From positions 62,001 through 126,000 of the forward strand of contig NZ_QJTC01000011.1 in assembly GCF_003217575.1 (NCBI RefSeq): a DNA stretch of 64,000 nucleotides, in the 5' to 3' direction. Under the pieces are notes generated by a model. That model had not been told where the DNA came from and searched no databases. It saw nothing but the letters and a program-made list of their open reading frames with translations. Positions 37,290 to 45,535 of this stretch are shown piece after piece. A program made the position numbers and the translations under genes. Every line of letters begins with the position of its first letter. Position 1 is the first letter of the stretch. The stretch is from Xylophilus ampelinus (lineage in GTDB: Bacteria > Pseudomonadota > Gammaproteobacteria > Burkholderiales > Burkholderiaceae_C).

Positions 37290-38054
37290 ATGCATCCGAC
37301 CCCCATGCTCAGCCGTCCCGCATCGCACGCACACCGCACCATCGCCCTGCAGCGCGCGCCGCGCGCGTCGGCCCCCACCGGCTACGGCTGGATGGTGCAG
37401 AGCGACTTCGACGGCACCATCAGCCTGGAGGACGTGACCGACTCGCTGCTCCAGCGCTTCGGCCAGCCCGGCTGGCAGGCGTTGGAAGACGCCTGGGAGC
37501 GCGGCGAGATCGGCAGCCGCGCCTGCATGCAGGGCCAGATCGCGCTGCTCGACATGAGCGTCGGCGAGCTGCAGGCCCACCTGGCCACGATCGCGATCGA
37601 CCCGCATTTCCCGGCATTCGTGCAGGAGGCGCGCCGCCTCGGCATGCCGGTGCAGGTGGTGAGCGACGGCCTCGACCATGTGATCCGCACCGTGCTGGAA
37701 CTCAACGGCCTGGGCGACCTGCCGGTGATCGCCAACCGGCTGGTGCAGACCGGCCCGCGCAGCTGGGCATTGGAATCGCCCTACGCCAGCGACCGCTGCG
37801 CGCGGGCCAGCGGCAACTGCAAGTGCGAGCGCCTGGCCGAGCAGCGGGCGGTGCACGGCAGGGTGCTGTACGTGGGCGACAGCACCTCCGACTACTGCGT
37901 CTCGGGCAAGGCCGACTTCGTGCTGGCCAAGTACAAGCTGATCGACTACTGCCAGTCGCACGGCATCGCGCATGCGCCCTTCTGCACCTTCGACGAAGCC
38001 ACCGTGCTGATGGCCCGGGTGGTGCGGCAGGAACCGCAACGCGCCGCCGCATGA
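37290..38054 (+). CDS. MtnX-like HAD-IB family phosphatase
   Basis: 254 residues. HAD motif I QSDFDGTISLEDVTD, motif II VVSDGLDHVI, motif IV YVGDSTSDYC; the small helical cap fits HAD-IB (MtnX or phosphoserine-phosphatase-like). CARASGNCKCERL contains a Cys cluster that may bind metal. The substrate is unknown; the methionine-salvage role of MtnX is not supported by neighbours. It starts an overlapping operon (ATGA with the hydrolase). Confidence 0.82.
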   Translation: MHPTPMLSRPASHAHRTIALQRAPRASAPTGYGWMVQSDFDGTISLEDVTDSLLQRFGQPGWQALEDAWERGEIGSRACMQGQIALLDMSVGELQAHLATIAIDPHFPAFVQEARRLGMPVQVVSDGLDHVIRTVLELNGLGDLPVIANRLVQTGPRSWALESPYASDRCARASGNCKCERLAEQRAVHGRVLYVGDSTSDYCVSGKADFVLAKYKLIDYCQSHGIAHAPFCTFDEATVLMARVVRQEPQRAAA

Positions 38055-38989
38055 GCGTGCCGTACCCGCCGCCGACCGCGGCCATGATCGAGCCGCTCTG
38101 CGTCACGCCCCACGAGTTCCTGCTGGAAGGCCGTGGCGCGAACGCCCGCACCGGCGTGCTGCTGGTGCACGGCCTGACCGGCACGCCCAACGAGATGCGG
38201 GTGCTGGCCAAGGGCCTGCACAAGCAGGGCTTCACCGTCTACGCGGTGCAGCTGGCCGGCCATTGCGGCACCCAGGACGACCTGCTCTCCACCCGCTGGC
38301 AGGACTGGTACGCCAGCGTCGAGGCCGGCGCCGACCGGCTGCTGCCCCATGTCGACCGACTGGTGGCGGGCGGCCTGTCGATGGGCGCTGTGCTCTCGCT
38401 GGCGCTGGCGCAGCGGCGGCCGCAGCAGATCGCCGGCGTCTGCGCGCTGTCCACCATTTTCCGGTACGACGGCTGGAGCATGCCGTTCTACACCCGGCTG
38501 GGGTTTCTGCTGCCGCTGCTCAAGGCGCTGGGCATCGGCCGCCATCGGCTGTTCATGGAGCAACCGCCTTTCGGCATCAAGGACGAAGCCTTACGCGGAC
38601 GCGTCGTGTCGCAGATGCGGTCGGGCGACAGTGCCGCGGCCGGCCTGCCGGGTAATCCGTGGTGGTCGATCATCGAAATGCGGCGCCTCTCGGCCCATGT
38701 GCTGCAACGCCTGAGGGACGTGCGCGCGCCCTGTCTGGTGATCCATGCCCGCGAGGACGACGTGTCGACCCCGTCGAACGCCGAGGACATCGTACGCGGC
38801 GTGACGCATGCGCCGGTCGAGCTGGTCATGCTCGACAACAGCTACCACATGATCACCATCGACCGCGACCGCCGCACCGTGATCGCCCGCACCGCCGACT
38901 TCGTGCAGCGGATCGCGCAGGGCGACGTCGGCGCCCGCGCCACGCCGGCCGGACCGGCCCCGCTGCAGAAGGCCCCGGCGCGTGGCTAG
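38051..38989 (+). CDS. Alpha/beta hydrolase (carboxylesterase/monoacylglycerol lipase-like)
   Basis: 312 residues. HGLTGTPNEM is the oxyanion loop; the nucleophile elbow is GGLSMGAVL; the acid is probably in HAREDDVSTP and the His in NSYHMITIDRDR, as in Est30-like carboxylesterases. Soluble, no signal peptide. Overlaps the phosphatase gene before it by 4 bases and the small membrane protein gene after it by 8 bases. Substrate unknown; an acyl-lipid intermediate would fit the membrane proteins that follow. Confidence 0.85.
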   Translation: MSVPYPPPTAAMIEPLCVTPHEFLLEGRGANARTGVLLVHGLTGTPNEMRVLAKGLHKQGFTVYAVQLAGHCGTQDDLLSTRWQDWYASVEAGADRLLPHVDRLVAGGLSMGAVLSLALAQRRPQQIAGVCALSTIFRYDGWSMPFYTRLGFLLPLLKALGIGRHRLFMEQPPFGIKDEALRGRVVSQMRSGDSAAAGLPGNPWWSIIEMRRLSAHVLQRLRDVRAPCLVIHAREDDVSTPSNAEDIVRGVTHAPVELVMLDNSYHMITIDRDRRTVIARTADFVQRIAQGDVGARATPAGPAPLQKAPARG

Positions 38990-39350
38990 CGACCTCTCGC
39001 CGCTGGTCGTCGTGCTGTGGGTGCTGAACGTGCTGGTCGACAGCGGCGGCCAGCTGGCCTTCAAGGCCGCCGCCGGCGACCCGCGCGCGGGCGACGGCCT
39101 GAACCGCTGGAAGTGGATGGCGCGCCGGCCCTGGCTCTGGATCGGCATCGGCTGCTACGTAGCAGAGTTCCTGCTGTGGCTGGCCTTCCTGTCGCTGGTG
39201 CCGCTGTCGGAGGGCGTGCTGCTCGGCTCGATCAACATCGTGGCGATCATGGTCGCCGGCCGCTTCCTGTTCGCGGAGAAACTGTCGCGAATGCGGGTGG
39301 CCGGCATCCTGCTGGTCTCCATCGGCGTCGCCGTCGTGGGTGTCCACTAG
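38982..39350 (+). CDS. EamA/SMR-type small membrane protein, first of a pair
   Basis: 122 residues, four predicted helices (VVVLWVLNVLVDSGGQLAFK, WIGIGCYVAEFLLWLAFLSL, EGVLLGSINIVAIMVAGRFL, RVAGILLVSIGVAVVGV). The GTG start lies within the hydrolase gene. Such half-size EamA proteins often act as heterodimers (as ArnE/ArnF do), which suggests pairing with the product of 39523-39978. It may move a lipid-linked or amphiphilic substrate. Confidence 0.82.
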   Translation: MASDLSPLVVVLWVLNVLVDSGGQLAFKAAAGDPRAGDGLNRWKWMARRPWLWIGIGCYVAEFLLWLAFLSLVPLSEGVLLGSINIVAIMVAGRFLFAEKLSRMRVAGILLVSIGVAVVGVH

Positions 39351-39450
39351 TGCCCCCCCAGGCTTCGCGCTGCGCGTCTTCGCCAACCCCCTCGCCGGGG
39401 GCGAACCCGGCGGGCCGGCAGAGCCGTACCCGTGGGTTCTCTGGAGGGGT
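39351..39450 (+). repeat. Family C interspersed repeat between the two EamA-type genes
   Basis: CCCCCCCAGGCTTCGCGCTG, CGTCTTCGCCAACCCCCTCG with CCGGGGGCGA (hairpin), then CCGGCAGAGCCGTACCCGTG. It is the inverted counterpart of 17845-17928 and splits an otherwise overlapping operon. Confidence 0.75.
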
Positions 39451-39522
39451 ACGTCGCGCACCGCAGAGCGTAGGCCCCGCGCCGAAGCAGCCGCCCGGGT
39501 CGCGTTGCAAGGAAGGTTGTCG

Positions 39523-39978
39523 ATGAAACGGTTCTACCTTGTCGGTTTCCTGGTGCTGATGGCGTTCGACACGCTGGCGCAGATCAGCTTCAAGTACGCC
39601 GGGGCGCAGGCGCTGCCGCTGGAGTTCAGCAGCGCCTGGCTGGCGCGGGTCTTCGGCCAGCCGTGGATCTACGGCGCGTTCGTCGGGTACGTCGGCGCGT
39701 TCTTCGCCTGGATGACGCTGCTCAAGCACGCGCCTATCGGGCCGGCCTTCGCGGCGTCGCATCTGGAGATCGTGTCGGTGCTGGCGCTGTCGGTGTGGCT
39801 GTTCGACGAGAAGATCGGCGCGGCACAGATCGTCGGCGGCCTGTTCATCGTGGCGGGCATCGTCTGCCTGGCCCTGAGCGAGACCGAGGACGATGCGCCG
39901 GGCGGCAATCCCGGTGCGGGCGCGGCGAGTGCCGGAGCGGCGACGCTCGTGCATCCGCCGGGCGGCGAAGCGGCTTGA
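39523..39978 (+). CDS. EamA/SMR-type small membrane protein, second of a pair
   Basis: 151 residues, four helices (FYLVGFLVLMAFDTLAQISF, YGAFVGYVGAFFAWMTLLKH, SHLEIVSVLALSVWLFDEKI, QIVGGLFIVAGIVCLALSE) and an Ala/Gly-rich cytoplasmic tail. The start is set by AAGGAAGG seven bases before the ATG; the open extension upstream is only repeat C3. HLEIVSVLALSVWLFDEK is the EamA/DMT closing block. Likely partner of the product of 38982-39350. Confidence 0.84.
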   Translation: MKRFYLVGFLVLMAFDTLAQISFKYAGAQALPLEFSSAWLARVFGQPWIYGAFVGYVGAFFAWMTLLKHAPIGPAFAASHLEIVSVLALSVWLFDEKIGAAQIVGGLFIVAGIVCLALSETEDDAPGGNPGAGAASAGAATLVHPPGGEAA

Positions 39979-40012
39979 GCGCGGCAACCGGCCCTCGCAA
40001 CCGAATTTTGGT

Positions 40013-40069
40013 AAATAGTGCCTGTAGCCGGCTTTATGCGCCGGCCACGAGCTATTATTTTGATAGCAA
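40013..40069 (+). repeat. AGCTAT-type interspersed palindrome, intergenic copy
   Basis: TAAATAGTGCCTGTAGCCGG, CTTTATGCGCCGGCC (GCCGG/CCGGC hairpin), then GAGCTATTATTTTGATAGCA. It stands 20 bases after the tandem EamA gene stop. Confidence 0.8.
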
Positions 40070-40183
40070 GACTGTCGAAGGTCTTTCCAGCAATTGCGAC
40101 CCCGGCCCCCGGTGCCGTGCCGCGTTCCAACCTCGCCTTCCGTAGCCGCCCGGTTTCCCTCTTCTTCACCCCCATCCTCGACC

Positions 40184-41404
40184 ATGCGCTTCGACGTCCC
40201 GCCCACCGCCGGCCTGCCGCTGCAGGCCGCCGACCTGCTGCCGGGCGGCGACGACGACCTGGAGGCGGCGCTCGCCCGCTTCCTGGGCGCGGAGCGGGCG
40301 CAGCTCGAATGCTCCGGCACCGCAGCGCTGGTGGTCGCGCTGACGGTCCTGCGCGAGTGCTCGCCCGGCCGCACCGAGGTGGTGGTGCCCGGCTACACCT
40401 GCCCGCTGGTCGCGCTGGCCGTGGCGCACTGCGGCCTGCGGCTGCGCCTGTGCGACCTGCGGCCCGCATCGCTCGACCTGTGCCCCGACGCCCTCGCCGC
40501 CCTTTGCGGCCCGCGCACCCTGGCCGTGCTGCCGACCCACCTTGCCGGCCGCGTGGCCGACGTCGGCCCGGCCCTGGCGATCGCGCATGCGGCAGGCGCC
40601 TGGGTGATCGAAGACGCGGCCCAGGCCCTCGGCGCGCGCAGCGGGGGGCGTCCGGTGGGGCTGTGGGGCGACATCGGCTTCTACAGCCTGGCCGTCGGAA
40701 AGGGCCTGACGATCTTCGAGGGCGGCGTGCTGGTCGCCCGCGACCCGGCCATGCGCGACGCCTGCCGCGCCGCGAGCCGCGCGACCGTCCCTGCGCGTCC
40801 GGGTTGGGAGCTGCGCCGCAGCGTCGAACTGCTCGGCTACGCCGCCCTCTACCGCCCTGCCGGCCTGCGCTGGGCCTATGGCGCGCCGCTGCGCCGCGCC
40901 CTGGCCCGCGGCGACTGGGTAGAGGCCGCAGGCGACGATTTCGAAGACCGTATCCCCCTGCACCGCCCCGGCCGCTGGCGCCGGGCCGTGGGTGTGCGGG
41001 CCCTGGCACGGCTGAACGCCTTCCTGGCCGACGGCACCGCCCGTGCCACCGCACGGCGCGCGCGACTGGCAACCCTCCCCGGCATCACCGTGCTGGCCGA
41101 CAGCCCCACCGCCCCCGACGCCCACGGCACCTGGCCGGCGATCTGGCTGCTGCTGCCCACGCCGGCGGCGCGCGATGCGGTGTTGCGCCGGCACTGGGGC
41201 GCCGGCTGCGGTCTGGCCCTGCCCTTCGTCCACGCGCTGCCCGACTACCCGCGGTATATCCACGCCGTGCCGCGCGCCGGTCCGCAGGAACTGCCCCATG
41301 CGCGGGACATCGCGGCACGTGTGCTGTCGGTGAGCAACAGCGCGTGGCTGGACGAGGCGCGGTTCGACCAGGCGTCGGCCGCGCTGGCGCAGGCGTGCCG
41401 ATAG
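40184..41404 (+). CDS. DegT/DnrJ/EryC1-family PLP-dependent aminotransferase
   Basis: 406 residues. ECSGTAALVVALTVLR binds the PLP phosphate, VVVPGYTCPLVALAV and VIEDAAQALGARSGGRPVG are conserved blocks, and FYSLAVGKGLTIFEGG holds the PLP lysine. Relatives aminate keto-sugars of nucleotide sugars. Here the neighbours are a pair of ArnE/F-like membrane proteins, so an aminosugar or aminolipid pathway is plausible (inference). The start at 40184 precedes the conserved N-terminus; the open extension to 40094 has no similarity. Confidence 0.85.
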   Translation: MRFDVPPTAGLPLQAADLLPGGDDDLEAALARFLGAERAQLECSGTAALVVALTVLRECSPGRTEVVVPGYTCPLVALAVAHCGLRLRLCDLRPASLDLCPDALAALCGPRTLAVLPTHLAGRVADVGPALAIAHAAGAWVIEDAAQALGARSGGRPVGLWGDIGFYSLAVGKGLTIFEGGVLVARDPAMRDACRAASRATVPARPGWELRRSVELLGYAALYRPAGLRWAYGAPLRRALARGDWVEAAGDDFEDRIPLHRPGRWRRAVGVRALARLNAFLADGTARATARRARLATLPGITVLADSPTAPDAHGTWPAIWLLLPTPAARDAVLRRHWGAGCGLALPFVHALPDYPRYIHAVPRAGPQELPHARDIAARVLSVSNSAWLDEARFDQASAALAQACR

Positions 41405-41420
41405 CCGCGGTCTTTTCGTC

Positions 41421-41466
41421 GATGCTATATTTTTGATAGCTACAAGTCGGAGTCGAATGCCGACGA
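41421..41466 (-). repeat. AGCTAT-type interspersed palindrome, inverted copy
   Basis: On the minus strand GTCGGCATTCGACTCCGACT, then TGTAGCTATCAAAAATATAG and CATC. Same two-hairpin plan as the other copies, in opposite orientation. Confidence 0.75.
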
Positions 41467-41731
41467 TGGCTATCGGGGCCTCGTATTTTTCCGCCCTGCA
41501 CGGTGCAACGCTGTCAGGGCGGAAGCGCCGGGTGGCCCCCGCGGCGAAACGAGGGAGAAGCCGGACGCGGGGACATTCGCCCAGGGGTCATCCGGCGCTC
41601 ACGGCCCCGGGCGCCACGGATGACCGCCCCTCACCACCGCCGGCCCGGACCGCCTCGCAGAGCCCCGGGCTCCTGCTCTGCGCAGCGGCGTTCCGAGACC
41701 GCAGCTTGTAGGCACAGACGCCGAAACGCGC

Positions 41732-41766
41732 ATGGAAATTTTTCCATTTGCTATGAAAAGCATAGC
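41732..41766. promoter_or_regulatory. Tandem inverted repeats in the AT-rich wecB upstream region
   Basis: ATGGAAATTTTTCCAT (seven-base perfect arms, 41732-41747) and directly after it GCTATGAAAAGCATAGC (six-base arms, 41750-41766). The half-site ATGGAAATATTT recurs at 41827-41838. Likely protein-binding sites or a silencer target. Confidence 0.45.
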
Positions 41767-41944
41767 TTCATGTCTTTGTCCTGCTTCGATTTCAGCTATT
41801 TTTATTTTGCAAAAATATATAACCGGATGGAAATATTTTGATGCGTGTAGGTCGGGGTTCGGCCGCCATCCTGGGTGCCATCCGCTCACGCAGCGGCCTT
41901 CTGCAGGGTAGGACGCCCCACGAAGCCACGACCGCAGGACTCCC

Positions 41945-43147
41945 GTGAAAATTCTCTCGATTTTCGGCACCCGTCCCGAGGCGATCAAGATGTGCCCCTT
42001 GGTGGCGGCGTTGGCGCAGGCGCCGGGTATGCGTTCGGTCGTTTGCACCACCGGCCAGCATCGCAGCATGCTCGAACAGGTCATGGACACTTTCGGCGTC
42101 CACAGCGACCACCCGCTCGACGTGATGCAGCCCGGCCAGAGTCTCAACGCGATGATGGCCCGGCTGCTCATGGCGCTCGACCCGATACTGGAGTCCGTCC
42201 GTCCCGACCGGGTGCTGGTGCACGGCGACACCACCACCGCGCTGGCCGGCGCGCTGGTGGCATTCCAGCGGCGAGTCCCGATCGGCCATGTAGAGGCCGG
42301 GCTGCGCACAGGCGACTTGGCCGCGCCCTTTCCCGAAGAGATGAACCGCCGGGTGGTCGACAGCATGTCCGACCTGATGTTCGCGCCGACCGAAGGCGCA
42401 AGCCTCCACCTGTTGGCCGAAGGCCTGACGGGCCGCATCGTGGTGACCGGCAACACCGTGATCGACGCACTGCAGCACGCCGCGCGCCGGATCGACGGTG
42501 ACGCGGCCTTGCGCGCCGAACTCGACCGGCCGTTCGGCTTCCTGCATCCGGCGCGGCGCCTGGTGCTGGTCACCGGCCATCGGCGCGAGAATTTCGGCGA
42601 GGGTTTCGCCCGGATCTGCGAGGCGCTGGACACGCTCTCTGCACGCCGCGAAGACATCGACATCGTCTACCCGGTGCATCTCAATCCGCAGGTCGACGGC
42701 CCGGTGCGCGAGGCGCTCGGACGGTCGCCGCGCATCCACCTGATCGCGCCGCAGTCCTACCTGCCCTTCGTGCGGCTGATGCAACGGGCCCACCTGGTGC
42801 TGACCGATTCGGGCGGCGTCCAGGAAGAGGCGCCCGCCCTCGGCAAGCCGGTGCTGGTGATGCGCGACGTGACCGAGCGGCCCGAGGCGGTCGCGGCGGG
42901 CACCGCGCACCTGGTGGGTACGCACCCGGGCCGCATCGTCGCCGCGGTGGACGCGCTGCTCGACGATCCGGCGCTGCACCACGGCTTTTCCCGGGTGCGC
43001 AACCCTTACGGCGACGGCCGGGCCTGCGTGCGTATCGTGGCGGCCCTGCAGGGGAGGCCGGTCGAGCCGTTTCCGCCGCCGTCCGGCCGCGACGCGCCCG
43101 GGCCGGTCCCGGCATCGACCGAAGCGGAGCTGCAATGCCCCGCCTGA
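41945..43147 (+). CDS. wecB: UDP-N-acetylglucosamine 2-epimerase (non-hydrolysing)
   Basis: 400 residues. FGTRPEAIKMCPLV at the N-terminus, HVEAGLRTGDL, TGHRRENFGEGF and LTDSGGVQEEAPALGKPVLV are diagnostic. It interconverts UDP-GlcNAc and UDP-ManNAc. GTG start at 41945 with AGGA six bases upstream. In E. coli wecB is the nfrC gene needed for phage N4 adsorption; here it is the first gene before bcsB-like, nfrB and nfrA, which directly supports a ManNAc-containing polymer as the product of the cluster. The last 25 residues are a Pro-rich extension. Confidence 0.95.
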   Translation: MKILSIFGTRPEAIKMCPLVAALAQAPGMRSVVCTTGQHRSMLEQVMDTFGVHSDHPLDVMQPGQSLNAMMARLLMALDPILESVRPDRVLVHGDTTTALAGALVAFQRRVPIGHVEAGLRTGDLAAPFPEEMNRRVVDSMSDLMFAPTEGASLHLLAEGLTGRIVVTGNTVIDALQHAARRIDGDAALRAELDRPFGFLHPARRLVLVTGHRRENFGEGFARICEALDTLSARREDIDIVYPVHLNPQVDGPVREALGRSPRIHLIAPQSYLPFVRLMQRAHLVLTDSGGVQEEAPALGKPVLVMRDVTERPEAVAAGTAHLVGTHPGRIVAAVDALLDDPALHHGFSRVRNPYGDGRACVRIVAALQGRPVEPFPPPSGRDAPGPVPASTEAELQCPA

Positions 43148-43251
43148 TCGCCGGCGGCCCCCGCACCGCAGCCATGCCGTCGTGCCCGGCCGCTGCCGAC
43201 GCCTGCTTTTTTTCTTCCATCTTTCCTTTGGCGGCCCAGCGCCGGACCCGC

Positions 43252-45501
43252 ATGTCCACTACCTTTCTGTCCGGTCGGGTGGCGCGCCTCGCCGCTGCCG
43301 CCCTGTGCACCGTCCTCCTGCCGACCCTGGCCGCGGCGGCGCCGGCCGACGTGTTCCGGCAGTGGGCGGCCGAGCCCTGGCTCGAGCGGCAGATCACGCT
43401 CGACGAACTGGGCTTCCAGGCCCCGATCACGCTGCAGGGCAGCGAAAGCGACAGCCGACGCGAGTTCTTCCTGCCGGTGCCGGCGGGCCTTGCGCTGCAG
43501 GGCGCGACGCTGCAACTCGACGCGGACTACCTGCGCGGCGACGGCGGCCGATCGGTGTTCGTGCTGTCGCTCGACGGCTATCCGGTCTCGTCGCGCCGCT
43601 TCACCGACGACCGGGGCGACGCGAGCCTGTCCATCGGCGTCGATGCCGCCGCGCGCAGCAACGGCTTCGTGCGGGTCGGCGCCAGCTGGAATTCGACCAT
43701 CTCCGACGTGGTGTGCGCCGACCAGCGTGCGCCCGGCAACGTGCTGCGCATCCTGCCCACCACCCGCCTGCGCTACCGAATCGACCGCAGCCGCCTGTCG
43801 AGCCTGGCGACGGTCTGGAGCACGCTGCCGCCGCGGCCGGTACTGATGGTGGCCGGCCGCAACCTGTCGCTGCCGGCCTACGACGCCGCCTGGCGCATCG
43901 GCCTGGCGCTGGAACGTGCCGGCAAGCGGGTGCAGGTGCGCGCCCTGCCGTCGGTGGGCGATGCGATCGAGGTCACGGCCGACATGGTGCCGCCCGATCT
44001 GCGCGGCCTGCCGGCCTTCGGCGCACTGGCGGGCACCGGCGCCGTCGGCGCGGCACCGCGCAGCCACCGCATCGGCGATGCGGCCGAACTCGGCGCATTG
44101 CTGGCGATGGGCGCCCGCGGCCCGCTGCGGGCCGACGTGGCGGTGGCCGATCCGGCCCTCGGCACCGCGGTGAACGGTGCGCTCGATGCGCTGGCCGCGC
44201 AGATGGCGTCCGATCCCGCCGCCGTGGCTGCTTTCGCGCAATGGCGTAGCGCCGCTTTCGGCCTGGCGACCCAGCCGGTCGCCAGCGGCGAGGCGACGCT
44301 GCGCACCTGGGGCGGTGCGCCGGTCGTGGCGATCGCCGCCGATGCCGGCGCGCAGGCCGCCCTGCTGTTCGACAGTTTGTGGAAACCGGTGGCCGGCGGC
44401 AGCTCCATCGCGCCTGCCGCCATCGCCCGGCCCAGGCCCGACGACCGCATCCTGCTGTCGCAACTCGGCGGCAAGCCGGGCTCGATCGACGTGGGCAACC
44501 GCAGCGACTGGACCGCCACCTTCGGCATCGAGGACGTGGCCGGAGACGGCTGCGGACCCCGCGCCCTGGTGTTCGACCTGTCGGCCACGCCCGACAGCAG
44601 CGGCGCCGGCCCGGTGGCGTCCATCTACCTCAACGACTATCTGCTGTCGGCCCAGACCCTCACACCCGACGGCAAGCCCCAGCGCCTGCGTGCCGCGGTG
44701 CCCCAGCACATGCTGGCACCGCGCAACGTGGTGCGGGTGACCTTCCTGCGCCAGCTCACCAAACCGCGCTGCCACGACCAGCAGACCGCCTATCCGGTCG
44801 GCGTGCTGCCGACCAGTCACGTGGAACTGGGCAAGGTGGCGGCGGGCGACGATTTCGCCGGAATCGCGCGTCGGTTCGCCGACGGAGGCGAAGTGCTGCT
44901 GCCCGCCGCCTGGCTTGCCGATGCCGAGCGCAGCCTGCCGCGGACCATCCGGCTGGCCGATACGGCCGGCGTGTCTTTGGCTGGCACCAGCCTGACCGTG
45001 GTCGCCGCCGACGCCGTGGCGAAACCGGTGGCGCCCGCCGCCACCTTCCTCGCGCTGGACCTGCCGGTGGACAAGGGCACCGCCCGCATCGACCCGTCGA
45101 AGGGCAGGATGGAACTGGTCAACGGCAAGACGCCGCTGATCGACGTGGCGCGCCTGGCGGGCGTGGGCGTGCTCGACGTCGCCGAGTCGGGCGGCCAGCA
45201 CGGCATCGTGTGGCGCCCCCTCGGACCCGACGTGGCGGTGCCGCTGCGGCCGGTGCAACTGGGCCGCGGCGACGTCGCGCTGTTGAACGCGAGCGGCGTG
45301 ACGCTGGAGATCGACAGCCGCGATCCGCGCGGCGCGCAGCTGGCCGACAACGCCAATCCGGAATCGGTGCTGATGCGGTATGCCGGCTGGTGGATCGCCC
45401 TGATCGCGTTGCTGCTTCTGGTGCTGCTGGCCGCGCGCATCGCCCAGGTACGCAAGCAGCGCCGGGCCCGCCCGGCCGCCTCCGCCGCGGGCCCGGTGTG
45501 A
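43252..45501 (+). CDS. BcsB-like periplasmic polysaccharide synthase subunit
   Basis: 749 residues from ATG 43252, which directly precedes a signal peptide (RLAAAALCTVLLPTLAAAAP). An ATG at 43135 has GGAG five bases upstream and overlaps wecB, but would add 39 residues before the signal. Alternating carbohydrate-binding-like and flavodoxin-like domains (EFFLPVPAGLALQGATLQLD, SIDVGNRSDWTATFG, IYLNDYLLSAQTL) and a single C-terminal membrane helix (WWIALIALLLLVLLAARI) match the BcsB plan. In cellulose synthesis BcsB guides the chain through the periplasm next to the synthase; here the partner is NfrB. No BcsA, BcsC or BcsZ gene is present. Confidence 0.87.
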   Translation: MSTTFLSGRVARLAAAALCTVLLPTLAAAAPADVFRQWAAEPWLERQITLDELGFQAPITLQGSESDSRREFFLPVPAGLALQGATLQLDADYLRGDGGRSVFVLSLDGYPVSSRRFTDDRGDASLSIGVDAAARSNGFVRVGASWNSTISDVVCADQRAPGNVLRILPTTRLRYRIDRSRLSSLATVWSTLPPRPVLMVAGRNLSLPAYDAAWRIGLALERAGKRVQVRALPSVGDAIEVTADMVPPDLRGLPAFGALAGTGAVGAAPRSHRIGDAAELGALLAMGARGPLRADVAVADPALGTAVNGALDALAAQMASDPAAVAAFAQWRSAAFGLATQPVASGEATLRTWGGAPVVAIAADAGAQAALLFDSLWKPVAGGSSIAPAAIARPRPDDRILLSQLGGKPGSIDVGNRSDWTATFGIEDVAGDGCGPRALVFDLSATPDSSGAGPVASIYLNDYLLSAQTLTPDGKPQRLRAAVPQHMLAPRNVVRVTFLRQLTKPRCHDQQTAYPVGVLPTSHVELGKVAAGDDFAGIARRFADGGEVLLPAAWLADAERSLPRTIRLADTAGVSLAGTSLTVVAADAVAKPVAPAATFLALDLPVDKGTARIDPSKGRMELVNGKTPLIDVARLAGVGVLDVAESGGQHGIVWRPLGPDVAVPLRPVQLGRGDVALLNASGVTLEIDSRDPRGAQLADNANPESVLMRYAGWWIALIALLLLVLLAARIAQVRKQRRARPAASAAGPV

Positions 45502-45535
45502 TGGACCGCACCCGCAGCACTCCGCAGGATAGGCC

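Larger units (their letters stand above)
41405..41944 (+). other. 540-base non-coding region upstream of wecB
   Basis: Three parts are visible: an inverted AGCTAT-type repeat (41421-41466); a GC-rich middle with no gene I can support; and an AT-rich island (about 41732-41840) with inverted and direct repeats. The wecB GTG start with AGGA upstream closes it. The island is the probable promoter and control region of the glycan operon. Confidence 0.6.

Noticed and set aside
43135-43251. Upstream start of the BcsB-like gene at 43135
   Set aside because: GGAG precedes it and it overlaps wecB, but it would place 39 residues before a normal signal peptide. Kept as an alternative, not as the main call.
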